NCBI GenBank assembly: GCA_037179515.1
Contig: JAXCGZ010002265.1
Coordinates: 2,501 to 66,500 of the forward strand
From: Halocaridina rubra
Lineage: Eukaryota; Arthropoda; Malacostraca; Decapoda; Atyidae
Direction: 5' to 3'
DNA length: 64,000 nucleotides
A program made the position numbers and the translations under genes. The notes below the pieces were generated by a model. It had not been told where the DNA came from, searched no databases, and worked only from the letters and a program-made list of their open reading frames with translations. Each line of letters starts with the position of its first letter. The stretch's first letter is position 1. Shown one piece after another: positions 1-10,539 of this stretch.

Positions 1-75
1 GTCCCGCGGTTAGATCGACTGCTGGTCTGTCACTTCCCGAGTTGAGCGCTCGGATCACTGCGCTACTGCACTTGT
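1..75 (-). mobile_element. SINE-T head, partial
   Basis: On the minus strand this reads as the tRNA-like head of SINE-T, with an A-box-like segment (GTAGCGCAGTGATCC) followed by the phrase GGGAAGTGACAGACC seen in other copies. It is cut by the window edge. The family is tRNA-derived: A box, B box of the GTTCGAACCC type, then a body ending in the palindrome CCCCATTCGAATGGGG and GTGACACAAAACG. Confidence 0.7.
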
Positions 76-119
76 AGTATTTATTGCCTTCCAAGGTTCT
101 TCAAAGAGCTACGCTAGAA

Positions 120-240
120 AAGATGAGATGAATTGGCTTTTTTTTCTGAATGAAAATGTGCTTTGACTCTGCTATATTACAAGGGGATAGGATATGTGCT
201 GCGACTCGGCCAACTTACAAGGAAAATTGCAACCGTTGTA
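120..240 (+). mobile_element. LINE-B 3' end fragment
   Basis: Contains the phrase GTGCTTTGACTCTGC and, further on, CGACTCGGCCAACTTACAAG, matching the end of LINE-B near 14.95 kb. The terminal hairpin is degraded. The segment looks internally duplicated, since the ATTACAAGGGG-type and CTTACAAGG-type ends both occur. Confidence 0.6.
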
Positions 241-475
241 GATGTATGCATGGGGGAATTGCATCATAATTAGTTCCCTTTCGAATGGGGGTGAACACAG
301 GAAGTTTGGAGCTGAAGGATTAAGGCTAGATGTCCTTCTTCAAGCCCCGAGGCTCTGCCACAGAGCTATCGCATTGCATAGTGTAGAGAGCAAAAACTAC
401 CGATACCAACGAGGTATACACTGGACAGATAAAGCACACTCAACTTACTGTATACCTATGACAAGCGAAACAAAT
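241..475 (-). mobile_element. SINE-T, long form
   Basis: The body is SINE-T in reverse, from the terminal palindrome remnant to the A-box region. The match to the copy at 10,540-10,775 continues beyond the usual SINE head for about 80 bases, including GGTATACAGT and CAGTGTATACCTCG segments that can pair with each other. This longer 5' part is absent from the other SINE-T copies, so the two are a distinct subfamily or a duplicated segment. Confidence 0.7.
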
Positions 476-526
476 TAATATTAATGTGTACTACGTAAAC
501 TCCCATTGCCATTCTAAGTATAAAAA

Positions 527-685
527 ATGCACCGTTTTATGTCACAACTAGTCCCCATCAGAAATGGGGGTGGACACAGACATGTTGGAGCTCAGTGCCT
601 TTCTAACGCTATGTTATGAGACTATAACCACGTTTATCACTTTCCTACTCTTACACTCTACTACTGAGTTTCCGCGGCCCCATTC
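527..685 (-). mobile_element. SINE-T
   Basis: Reverse SINE-T starting at GTCACAACTAGTCCCC and ending at a degraded tRNA-like head (CTACTGAGTTTCCGCGG). The middle of the body is partly deleted. Confidence 0.75.
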
Positions 686-1242
686 TCCCTATGAAATAAG
701 CTGGTCCTAAAAACGAATCCCTTCCTCAAAGTAGAAAAGCTTTCTTCATGAGATGAAATCATCCGGAGCGTAATAGTGATATTTTCAATTGACATTATAA
801 GTGTAGTATCTCTTAAACTTGGGATATTTGCTAAATAAATGAATTCAAAATCTAGCTTGTGTATTTCGAATTGATACTTACTTTGCCCTTAATGAGAGAA
901 GTTTATTTTTAAGGTCTTTGACAGTGGGTCGCATTTCAGAGAACTTGTATTTGTATTTCGAGTTGTTATTTATATTACCCATTATGTAAGTGTTTTCTAC
1001 AACATGTCTTCATATAATGGGGCAAGTGGAATGGGACAAGAAAGGTAACTTAAGAGAATCAACAAAAAGAGATTAAATGAAAAGAACAAAACGGCAGTGA
1101 ATGCAAACGATGAGATTTTATTTACAATGTTTCTTGTTATACACTTCAAATTGGTTTTTGGAGGCCTTTCACAATAGGTGTAATGCTTATTCATTAGTGA
1201 GACGGAACTGAACTCGAGACTTTATAATAGCATGTTTGGTTA
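686..1242. other. AT-rich, no feature recognised
   Basis: No coding frame with family motifs and no repeat that I recognise; only short AT-rich words and chance ORFs. Confidence 0.5.
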
Positions 1243-1398
1243 CCGCGGTAGCGCAATGGTTAGATCATTTGCCCCAGGAGGTGACAGACCAGCGATGGAT
1301 CCTGCCGCAGGGCGTTAGGAAAGGCATCCAGCTTTAATTCCCTGGTACAAACCTGTCAATGTCCACCCCATAATGGGGACTATAGTGACACATGACAT
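1243..1398 (+). mobile_element. SINE-T
   Basis: Near-complete copy: head GCGGTAGCGCAATGGTTAG, the GGTGACAGACC phrase, GGGCGTTAGGAAAGGCATCC, then CCATAATGGGGAC and GTGACACATGAC at the 3' end. The B box is mutated (GCGATGGATCC). Confidence 0.85.
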
Positions 1399-1617
1399 GC
1401 AAACAACTTTATGAGGAGAATTTGCACAGGCGAAATAACAGGTAATGGTGATGTTCCAAATGTTTGTTATAATATTAAAGAGGGAGTTTCCATTTTTATC
1501 TCCTCGTTCAGTGTCACACTGCAAGCTCTTTGGGACTGTTGTGATTCTATCACTATTGAGGTCAAGAATTTTTAAATGACACCGTTACAGTTAGAATTAC
1601 CTGCCTTTTATTTCAAA

Positions 1618-1907
1618 CACACCTAACCACCAGCCGCCCGTTGCGATACTACAGCTGAAGGTCTTTTGGAATTAAATAGGACTGTCCAGGGCAGTACTAT
1701 GTGAAGTCTTCCTTCAGTTACGGTTCATATTCCATGCCTACATCAACACCGAATATTCTTGGATATTCGTTACACATGTCTTGTTATCCCTTCACATCTG
1801 ACAAGTCACTACACTTTGTATCTGTATTTCTCTTAATGTTTTATCCTTGCTCAGGCCCGATGAGGGCTTTTTTTTGCTTGTCCTGATGTCACAATCATAA
1901 AAAAAAA
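1618..1907 (+). mobile_element. J element (short retroelement with LINE-C-like 3' end)
   Basis: A unit of about 290 bases starting near CGCCCGTTGCGATACTAC and ending in a Pol-II-like or LINE-like tail, TCATAAAAAAAA. Three more copies occur on the minus strand (30.1, 50.7 and 57.9 kb). The last 60 bases (GGCCCGATGAGGGC, then TGTCNNGRTGTCAC and the A tail) match the 3' end of LINE-C at 20.8 kb, while the rest does not. No consistent Pol III box was found. It may be a SINE or a 3'-end subfamily of a LINE. Confidence 0.7.
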
Positions 1908-1959
1908 ATTGTTTATGAGTATCACACTGATCACTAAATCTCCCAGTTTTTATGGATGC

Positions 1960-2165
1960 GTATCTACTTAATTTGTGCTCACGGGAAAGAGCACTATTCT
2001 CTTATCTCCCCGTCAGTTGATTATCTCCTTGGCCTCCCTCGGCCTCTTCCTCTTTCCCTCCTTCTCTGCTGCTCTCATTAGCCATGAGAGTGCGAATTTC
2101 AGTTATCAATTATTCTTACACTAAAAAGTAACTCGTTACATCCTTTAAAGAAGTTTTCTGTTTGT
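1960..2165 (-). mobile_element. LINE-D 3' end fragment
   Basis: Read in reverse, both ends match the C-terminal codons and 3' UTR of LINE-D (38.22-38.39 kb): the ACTTTTTAGTGTAAG segment and the GGCTCTTTCCCG-like segment. A pyrimidine-rich stretch around 2,030-2,075 is foreign to the other copies. Confidence 0.7.
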
Positions 2166-2267
2166 ATATGTGTAAATTTTATATATATTCAATATTGTGT
2201 ATACGATAAATATATTATATTATCGGCATCAGCCTGCCAGTATTGCCTACGTTGTATTAATGTTGTT

Positions 2268-2400
2268 ATGCTAGCCACATGGGGAACTCGCCAGTTTAAC
2301 TTGGTGCCGGTCCCATGCCCTAATCAATGGGGAGGGTAGGTGCCAAGAAGAATGGTATCCAACTCAGAAAACTTGAACCCAAAGAAAATTACTTTTTTTA
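2268..2400 (+). mobile_element. LINE-F 3' tail, RTE-like
   Basis: The phrase AACTTGGTGCCGGTCCCATG, then ATGGGGAGGGTAGGTGCC, resembles RTE-type LINE 3' UTRs that I recall from invertebrate genomes. No coding part is present. This assignment rests on recollection of the motif. Confidence 0.45.
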
Positions 2401-2439
2401 GGGGCTAGTGAGAAATAGCGCCACCAAATCTATATATAA

Positions 2440-2630
2440 GAGCCATATTTCCCCTTATAAGGGGAGTGATGAGTTAAAATCAAAGCCTTGGCTTATTGCT
2501 GGAAGAAAACACAATGGAGAGGATTCCCATTCCCCTCGCTTCAACCCATCTAGCCGAGTCGATTTTTCGACATGCTGAAGAATACTGAGGGAGTATTCTT
2601 ACCCCTTCCCTCAGCATCACGATAAGGGTA
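2440..2630 (-). mobile_element. K element
   Basis: Reverse copy of a short family seen more clearly at 59.24 and 46.31 kb. It shows the terminal hairpin CCCCTTATAAGGGG, then the region with the CTCGCTTC and GGAGTATTCTTACCCC phrases. The centre is diverged. Confidence 0.65.
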
Positions 2631-3430
2631 ATTTTTTTTTTTACAGAATTAGTACGGCGGATGATATTTCAGAAGATCGGTTTCGAGCAAGGTACTGCAA
2701 CTCACAATTAACTATTTCCGGCAATGCATCATGAAGCTCCAAAGAAAATGAACATCATAAAAAAAAGAAAAAAATATCACACCTTTTTAAGGCCTTATCG
2801 ATGGAGACCGAAGTTTCATGACTAACCTACCCAAATTTCCAAAGAAAGGAAAGACATTATAAGTAATTTTAGACTAAATAGGTACTGTAAAACAAACAGC
2901 AATAATGTGAACGTGGTAAAAGCTGCTGATGAAGAAGGAGTAATAATGTTATTGTTCTGTATTTTAGAATGTATATATTACCCTACATGCTTATACATGT
3001 ACAGTGGCCACAGTCTCCCTTGTGAGTAGTGAACCAGCAGTAGTCAACTGTCTCCTCAATTTGTGACTTGGAAAAATCCGAGTTAATAATAGCCATCACA
3101 TCAAAACAAGATTCCAAGTCCCTGTCCCTAACTCATTACAGATGAGTGTCTTTGGTGTTGCTCTTTGAGGGGATTATCCATCTTGTCCTTCGAAGAATTG
3201 TTTTACTGTCTTTACAAAGGAAGACAGACTCTTGACATCAACTGATAATTAAACCTCAAGTCGTCCTTGAGGTCTACTTTCAAGGAATTGCAAAAACGGA
3301 CAAGGACATCAGCCATCATGCAGGGAAAAACTAACAGCGGGCCACCAAGAATTAAGTCAGAAAGGATTGTGACCACTGAGCGGTTATTGTTGATTTCCGA
3401 GGGTTTAACAGCGCTGTTTGCTTCCTCACC
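2631..3430. other. unannotated, includes possible remnant ORF
   Basis: No repeat recognised. A minus-strand open stretch at 3,212-3,463 (83 codons) has a fairly ordinary amino-acid mix (SYYESRHGEEANSAVKPSE near its start) and could be decayed coding sequence. I recognise no family, and the frame closes immediately upstream and downstream. Confidence 0.4.
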
Positions 3431-3663
3431 GTGCCGAGATTCATAGTAAGACACAGCCGTCATTTTAGTGTCAACAGTGCCTTTTGTTTTTTTTTTTGGA
3501 CTTGGGCTGTAGTTTCAAGAAAAAGCTATCTCTCAGTGGTTACACCCCCTATGTTTGACCTTCTCGGACTTGTGCATGCACCGTACGATGTGTGTGATGT
3601 CATGGTCGCCTCCCTCTCTCGTTGACGTCTCTCCAAGCTAGAGTTGCCACCTCACCTGGCATC

Positions 3664-4104
3664 ATGGACTATTCGGAACCATCTTCCGTGGCGGATATCG
3701 AGGCTGACATAGCCCTGTGTGACGAGGATGGCCAGGATATGCGGGACTGGCCTCCTCTTCCACCATGTAGACATCAGCAGCGCAACTGGGGTTATGTGCT
3801 CTCACCTCCTCAATATCTGAACTCTGCCTCCTCTAAGCGCCCAATAGACCACGGGTCTGATACCAGCAAGGCCTCAACATCGCCTGTTACCAAAACGCGC
3901 AAGACAGACAAGGATGCTGTGCAACTTGCAGCCTTTGACAGTCTCTCGCCCTGCCCTCTTCCTCTTGCTGTACCTTTGTTGCCTCCTTCTGCTACCTCTT
4001 CATCACTCCAGTCAGCTGCACTCTCGTTGCTCCCATCTGCTGTCGCAACCTTTGCTCCCTGGGCAGATTGTCACGCTGAGCTTCCAAGAAAACCCCTCCA
4101 ATGA
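3664..4104 (+). pseudogene. LINE-A ORF1 N-terminal part (gag-like)
   Basis: Opens at ATG 3,664 (MDYSEPSSVADIE). An earlier in-frame TTG at 3,622 is not a likely start. The product is acidic at first, then basic and Pro/Ser-rich. The frame runs off into an unrelated reading near 4,055-4,075, where the gag sequence continues in the next frame, so a frameshift lies there. In the family this protein binds element RNA. Confidence 0.7.
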
Positions 4105-4513
4105 AGTGAAGCTTCGTTGGCTTACTGACGTCACCAAAACTTTTTGTCGCCATCAGGAGCTGGCCGAGGTGAAGATGTCTTCGGTTATATCACAGTTTGT
4201 CTACATCTCGAGGCGTCGCAAGGATATCATTGACAGGGTCATGAGTAGTGATTTTCTTTCTCTATGGTGTGATATTCAGGACTCGATTGAGCAGCCCAGT
4301 AAGTTCCCAACATACCTCATTACTCGCTACCCAATTGCACTTGACCCTTTCTTTGCCAAGGAGCTACCAGGAGTGCACACTGCTCGGTGGTTCTTTCAGG
4401 ACAGGGAGCCTGTCAACCGTATTGTCATCACCTGGAGTCTCCCTGAACCACCCCACCTGTCGTCGAGTTTTCCTTTCTCCCTTGCCTCCCTTCATGTGAA
4501 CTGCGCAGGATGA
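4056..4513 (+). pseudogene. LINE-A ORF1 middle part
   Basis: Continuation of ORF1 in another frame. It includes the phrase ITRYPIALDPFFAKELPGV followed by a region with VNRIVITWSLPEPP, which resembles the RRM-like part of gag proteins from Jockey/I-type elements. A second frameshift near 4,500 returns to the first frame, where the zinc knuckles follow. Confidence 0.65.
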
Positions 4514-5448
4514 AGGATGAGCAGCCTTGGTGTTTTGAATGCTGGGGTATTGGCCATATTTCACGCTGTTGCTCTGCTTCGGCCAGATGTGCGTGGTGTG
4601 CTGCTGGCTATGATACACACTCCTGCCTGCACCGTATTCCTGCCTCACCTGCTGCTGCTGCTGCTTGTGATACTGCTTCGGGATCCATTTCTCAGCTTCC
4701 ACCAGACACCTTGCAGTGGAAGTGTGTTCGGTGCAACATGCCTGGGGTCAGCGTCTGGCATTGCTGTGCTAGACGGTCTCGTGCCACACCACCTGAGCGT
4801 GCTCCACCGCCCCCACCACCAACCATTGCCGCACCTTCCTCTCTACGTCCTACTGACTCTGCTGACATCATTGCTTTCCATAAGGCTGTTGCTACCCTGG
4901 AGTCCTGCTGTACAGCTCTCACAGCTCGCTTTGATACCATAGGCACCCGCATTGACAGTATGGTCACCCAGCAAGCTACAATGGAAAGAACTCTAGCAAG
5001 TTTGGTCGAGTCTCATCATGTTGTTATCGCCACCATCACGACTCTCACTGACAAGCTTAATAAGGTCGCCTCCCACCTTGAGAAGTTGACTGATGCGCAG
5101 CCTAGGTCTTCTTCATCCCATGCTCCGTCTGACAGTGCCCTACCCACTTTTGCCCTCCGCAAGATTAAGAATAATGTTAGCTGCATACAATTTCATGCCA
5201 TCTCTTGGAATGCCTTTGGATTTAGACACTCTTCTAAACTCACTGCACTTAGAGCCTATGTTTATCGTCATCATCTGCAGGTTATCATCATACAAGAGGC
5301 TTTCCTGGTGGTGCTCCACCAGGGGAGGAGGCTCCTTTGCTCACAGGGTATGTTTCATATGTGCATTATACCAGAAGAGGACTCATTACCAACATTCATT
5401 CCTCCATACCTCACACACTCCTTGGTTTTTCTGCACAAGTTGATATGA
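4510..5448 (+). pseudogene. LINE-A zinc knuckles, coiled coil and start of endonuclease in one frame
   Basis: A 312-codon open frame. Residues 8-21 form a CX2CX4HX4C knuckle (CFECWGIGH...C). A second, degenerate knuckle follows (CAWCAAGYDTHSC), where Tyr replaces the expected His. Roughly residues 122-196 are rich in heptad-like hydrophobic spacing and probably form a coiled coil. From about residue 223 the reading becomes the N terminus of an APE endonuclease (HAISWNAFGFRHSSK...VIIIQEAF). ORF1 and ORF2 are normally separate; here no stop intervenes, either by fusion or by compensating indels. The frame then drifts and ends. Confidence 0.7.
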
Positions 5449-6043
5449 CCTTTCAGCTCTTTGAAATCTCTGTCAGGAATAGTGCTCTTCGGACGTGCAA
5501 TGTCTACTCTGTCCCTGGTGTGATTAATCTACCAGCCCTTCCAGTACCTACTGACAGTGGAATGATTGATGTGGGGGATTTCAGCCCTCCCAATACCTAC
5601 TGACAGTGGAATGATCTATATGGGGGATTTTAGCGCCAGACACCCTGCCCTTGGTGACTTATTTCCCACTCCCAACCGCTGTGTCAAGCCTCTGCTTGAC
5701 TACATCCGCCGCTACCGCCTCACGCGCTGGGGTTACTGTAGATCACATTCTCACAGCTGGCCTTGTGGTACCTAATGTCTTCTGCTCTTCTATCCCATCT
5801 CTCTTTTCTGACCATGTTGCCCTTAGCCTGAAATACTCCATACTTCAGACTCCAGCTACCCTCCCCCATCACCGCACCCGTATCTCTATCCCTCCCAAAT
5901 ACTGCCCCACATATCTTTCATTTATCTCTCACCTCCTTCCCACTTTTGATCTCTTTTTTCCTGACAGCTTATGCAACTCCCTGGTGAATTCTACACATGA
6001 CTTCTACACACATTATGTTCTCAGACCACACACGTTGCCCTGA
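5330..6043 (+). pseudogene. LINE-A APE endonuclease remnant
   Basis: Endonuclease motifs survive in different frames: a YTRRGLITNIHSS segment, SVRNSALRTCNVYSVPG, the catalytic-loop phrase MIYMGDFSARHPALGD (normally GDFNAHH), and near the end SSIPSLFSDHVALSL, matching the conserved SDH motif. The enzyme nicks target DNA in family members. A 49-bp tandem duplication (5,534-5,582 and 5,583-5,631) disrupts the domain. Confidence 0.7.
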
Positions 6044-6155
6044 GGCCCATTCCTGGACTCTGGATCAGTGTAGTGCCCCGGTGGAAAGGACTGCTGTGGA
6101 TGGTGGACTCTCCTTTCAATGACAGCCCAAGCTAGACCACCTGCACCAATATCAG

Positions 6156-6365
6156 TTGGCAAGGGATGATCTGGTTGCCCTGCGGAAGTGCATGTACACG
6201 GAGTATTGGCAGAAATTTACGGATAGTATTAACCATCAGATTAGTGCTGGGACTATGTGGCATCTTATAAGGAAGGATGTCAAGAAGAAATCCACCTGTG
6301 CTCTACACCACAGTCCGCTTGAATATGCTCAGGACCTCATTACTACCTGGTCAGCACAGTCATAG
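6156..6365 (+). pseudogene. LINE-A linker between endonuclease and RT
   Basis: A 69-codon frame (ARDDLVALRKCMYTEYWQKF) of the type found between EN and RT domains in I/Jockey elements, with basic and aromatic residues. It ends at a stop. The sequence between here and 6,439 continues in other frames. Confidence 0.5.
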
Positions 6366-6438
6366 ACTTGCAACCTTCCTGGGATCGTTCAAGAGGCACT
6401 CTCCACCTGCCGCAGTGTTTGTAACCTCCACCTGATGG

Positions 6439-7386
6439 GTGCAGTACTACAGACAGATGAGGAGGATGACATCCCGTTCACAGAGAATGAACTACGATGT
6501 GCTTTTGCTAGGATTAAGGCCACTGCCCCTGGGGAGGATGGTCTTACATATCAAGTTCTCTGTCTTATTCAGAAAGTTCCTGGTAACCCCCTACTGTAGC
6601 TCTTCAGTCTTTGCTTTCGCTTGGGGCATGTACCCTCTTCCTGGACCAGAAGCACTATTATTCCTCTACCAAAACCAGGAACCGACAAATTTAGGCCTAT
6701 CTAGCTCACCTCCTGCTTCAGCAATATTTTTGCATGCATCCTTCTTGCACAGTCTACAGGATAAGCTCTACCCCAGTCTTTATGGTTTCTTCCTGCAACG
6801 GAGCACACATCACTGCCTTGCTGAACTCTACACCCGCCTTTCCCCCACTAGTGTGGTTGCCTTCCTGGACCTCAAATCTGCCTTAGATATAGCCAACAGG
6901 GAAATTATTCTTGACCAGCTGGTGGACTTTGGTGTTCGGGGGAACATACTGAAATGGATACAGGGATATCCCTACAACAGAACATCACGTGTCCTTTTTA
7001 AAGGGTCGTATAGCTCCTATGAACGGTTTGAACTGGGCACTTCTCAGGGAGGTGTGCTAAGTAATTTTCTATTCGATATCCTTATGCATCATCTACGCTC
7101 CCTCCTTCCTGTCATCCCTGGTACTACAGTCACCTACTATGCGGACGATATATGCATCCACACGACTTCACCTCATGACCTTCAGCACATGCTCCATGAT
7201 TTTTACGTGTCTGCTACCTCCTGTGGCCTTATTATCTCCCCAGAAAAATGCAGGATTTTTATTTCACGTAACTGCAGAGCACTGCCCGCATTCACCATGG
7301 GTGGTAATGTCGTCCCTCACTGCTCACAGTACACGTATTTAAGTGCACCAGTCTGGATCACCCCAGCTATCCCGGCATGTCAATGA
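6439..7386 (+). pseudogene. LINE-A reverse transcriptase palm and fingers
   Basis: A 315-codon frame. The first ~90 residues look out of frame relative to normal RT fingers. From about residue 100 it follows RT: motif A at 141-150 (AFLDLKSALD), the GTSQGGVLS turn at 200-208 (usually GVPQGG) and YADD at 234-237. The metal-binding Asp residues are present, but the element is disrupted on both sides. RT copies element RNA at the nicked target. Confidence 0.8.
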
Positions 7387-7398
7387 ATTCATCCCATC

Positions 7399-7929
7399 GT
7401 GAAGATCCTTCTTGACTGTCTGGAGCCCTGCATTGCCCCTATCAAGTGGCTTGCCTGCAATGGTGCAGGTGTCTCCATCCAAGTGGTGAGGACCCTCTAC
7501 ATCCTACTAATTCAGTCAGTGGTCGACTATTTGTCCCCTGCCTTGTGTCAACTTCCTAGACCAGCTCTTGAGCCACTTGAAAAGTTCCAGAATCGAGTCA
7601 TGGGATGTTCTCTCTCTACCCGTATTGTGAGTATGCAGTTGGAGCTCAACCTGCCCCCTCTTGTGGAGAGGATTTATGCTAATGTGTCCTATTTCACTGT
7701 TAAGTGTCTTAACTACCCCCATCTTGCTCCGTGCTTCTCTGTTGTCATGAGGACGTCCCTGGGTCCAGACGCACCCAGGCTCCCACTTCGAGCAAGAGGT
7801 CATAACCTTATCAGGGTGGTGAGTGGCATTCTCCGTGGTCTTAACTTCAACCTACCTCTGCAGGCAGCTGTCCCAGATTTACCACCCTGGCGTGTCCCCC
7901 TCCCCTCTGTCACATTTACACCGACTTGA
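7399..7929 (+). pseudogene. LINE-A RT thumb/connection region
   Basis: Continues the RT in the same frame after a stop near 7,384. It includes LYILLIQSVVDYLSPAL, the usual region after the palm (YIRSVLDYGS type), then LEKFQNRVMG, typical of I/Jockey elements. Confidence 0.7.
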
Positions 7930-7959
7930 AAGATGTCTATCCCCCCCTGCAGAGACAGT

Positions 7960-8684
7960 TAGCTCTGGAGACTATCGCTGATGTGTCCACGTCTGTCCCT
8001 GCAGTGCAACACGTCTATGTTGAAGGTTCTGTGCAAGCAGATGGGAGGGCGGCATGTGCTGGTTTTCACCCACCATGGAGCCACCTGTGATGGCTGAATC
8101 ATGGATTGGCCATAGACTACCCACCTTGTGGAACCCCACCTACTGTGAACTGTATGCCAACTTGGATGCCGTGACTCTCCTTGTTCGACGACGAGTGAAT
8201 GGGGTAATAATTTGTGAATCCCCATTCAGCCCCATGTGCCCTATCCTCGCCAAGACCCGTCTGTAGCTGTGTTGTGAGAGATATACTATGTTGCCTTGCG
8301 GCCGCTCGGGATGCTGCTCTTGTTGTGTCGTTTGTTTGGATGCCCTCTCACATTGGGCTGACTGGTAATGACACGGTGGATCATCTTGCCAAGGCGGCCT
8401 GTATGCTGGATGGGCATGCTGTGGATGCTGAGCCCTCCCTCCGATGCCTACGAAACATCATCTACTCAGCTGGGTTTGCCATGACGGTACGGCGCAGGGA
8501 CGCAGAGAGGGCCAATAGTGTGTCCATACAGCACCATGATCACTTTCTTCACAGTCGCTACAAGTATTGCAGATGCTGGTTAATGGTGCGGCAACACAGT
8601 GTTGTTAGTGCTCGACTCAGAATGGGGCATCGGCTTTTATGGCAGGTTTCCCAGACTCTAGATATGCCACAGTTCACCTCCTGA
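7960..8684 (+). pseudogene. LINE-A RNase H domain remnant
   Basis: Conserved pieces in two frames: VYVEGSVQADGRAACAGF (normally YTDGS), CELYANLDAV, ICESPF (normally CDS) and FVWMPSHIGLTGNDTVDHLAKAA-type sequence ending the domain. Two of the four acidic catalytic positions read Glu instead of Asp (codons at 8,022 and 8,216). RNase H removes element RNA from RNA-DNA hybrids in the families that carry it. Frameshifted and nonfunctional. Confidence 0.75.
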
Positions 8685-9185
8685 AAATTATGCGACCGTC
8701 CTAATGCTAACACTCTTGACACCAACACATGTCTTCAGTGCCCCACAGTGAGAGACGTTTTACCACGAGGTCAGAACTTAATATAGATCTGCTCGTTCTT
8801 GCTTCATGATGACAACCTTGATGTTATTCTTGCTCGATATTCTTACTTTGGTGGCCATTAATTATATTGTATTGTATATTTTATTGTATATTATTTTGTA
8901 TATTTTCTTTGTATGTTTCTGTATAATGCCGTTTTGTTTTTGTTTTTAATGTGTTTGTGTGTTCTGTGCTTCTCTAAGCTTTTCTTTTGTATATAATATA
9001 CTTTGTGCTGCCATACTGTGGGTTGTGTGTTAGTATATAGTAATGATTTATCAATGTGTACACCTCCCTGTAAACTATGTTCTATTCTTGGTTGTGTATC
9101 CATTTGAAGCATTATGTTGCCATTGATTTTTCATGTGATCATGTAATGTCTGACGCCTTGGCGCAATAAATTAATAAAAGGAAAT
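8685..9185 (+). other. LINE-A 3' UTR
   Basis: AT-rich sequence after the last coding remnant. The likely element end is the AATAAATTAATAAAAGG stretch at about 9,166-9,182, which would serve as both A-rich tail and polyadenylation region. Confidence 0.55.
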
Positions 9186-9250
9186 AAAAAATAATAGTCT
9201 CCCTTGTAAGGGCGATGGCCGAGACTAAAAGGGAGATTACAACCATTACG
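9186..9250. mobile_element. short fragment with LINE-B/K type hairpin
   Basis: TCTCCCTTGTAAGGGCGATGG followed by CCGAGACTAAAAGG resembles the reverse of the LINE-B end (GACTCGGCCAC...AAGGGG). Too short for firm orientation or family. Confidence 0.4.
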
Positions 9251-9611
9251 TAGGTATATGCACGCACGTTAGTAAATGGATTATACATATGTACGTTATT
9301 ATCGTCTGTGATCCATGTATGTTGTGTGTGTTATTGTAACCATCCCTTTCTCGTCCACGTATGTATATCTTTTGGATTTTCTCGCTCCTGTCGAAATGTT
9401 TTGAAAGTTAGGACAAATTGGATTATAGATAGGTATTCAAGGAAAACGGAGGACAATATTAAGGCTGTTTTCCCTCGAAGGTTCAAGTTTGGTTTTTATT
9501 ATGCCCAATAAAGTTGTTTTATATGTATTGAATGTAAATGTTTTGTATTAAAGTTGTGTGCATTCTTCTTAGTATTTCTATTCTTTAGAATTCTATTAGA
9601 ATATCGATGTC

Positions 9612-9616
<5 letters not shown>
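9251..9616. other. AT-rich, no feature recognised
   Basis: No motif-bearing ORF or recognised repeat before the (AG)n tract. Confidence 0.5.

Positions 9617-9699
<83 letters not shown>
9617..9699. repeat. (AG)n microsatellite
   Basis: Pure AG dinucleotide repeat of about 41 units. Confidence 0.97.
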
Positions 9700-9704
<5 letters not shown>

Positions 9705-9879
9705 AATCATTGATAACATGTCATATTTGGATAAAGACATATACCCCAATATGAAGTAACCGTGTATGTGACAATTTATATTTACAGTTTTGTTTCTCTG
9801 TGTTGTGTGTTCACATGTTTCATTTTGTTAATACAGTTGGATTTACGTAAATAGATTGTGTTCCTCTGCATGTTGTAAA

Positions 9880-10010
9880 AGTTGACTACTTGGTGTGCAA
9901 AGAGGGAACTGTGAATCACCCTTCCCCTTCGTATTTTCCTTCTGGAAAAAATATTTGTTTTGATTCCCCCCCCCCCTTATAAAGGGGATTATGGCCCTTT
10001 TATATGGACT
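9880..10010 (+). mobile_element. K element, diverged
   Basis: GTAAAAGTTGACTACTTGGTG, then CCTTCGTATTTTCC, then the terminal hairpin (C-run, CCCCTTATAAAGGGG) and ATTATGGCC. It contains a C homopolymer in the hairpin stem. Confidence 0.65.
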
Positions 10011-10537
<527 letters not shown>

Positions 10538-10539
10538 TA

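Larger units (their letters stand above)
3450..9185 (+). mobile_element. LINE-A, degenerate I-group-like non-LTR retrotransposon
   Basis: Largest element in the window, carrying in order a gag-like ORF1 with zinc knuckles and a coiled coil, an APE endonuclease, a reverse transcriptase with YADD, a C-terminal RNase H remnant and a 3' UTR ending near AATAAATTAATAAAAGG. The EN-RT-RNase H order is the established layout of I-group and related clades, so that assignment is inferred from architecture. All ORFs are broken by frameshifts and stops, so the copy is dead. The 5' end is uncertain; the first credible ATG is at 3,664. It is followed directly by a short fragment carrying a LINE-B/K-type hairpin. 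Confidence 0.85.

Noticed and set aside
4364..4702. Minus-strand ORF opposite LINE-A ORF1
   Set aside because: Shadow of the + strand gag-like coding sequence.
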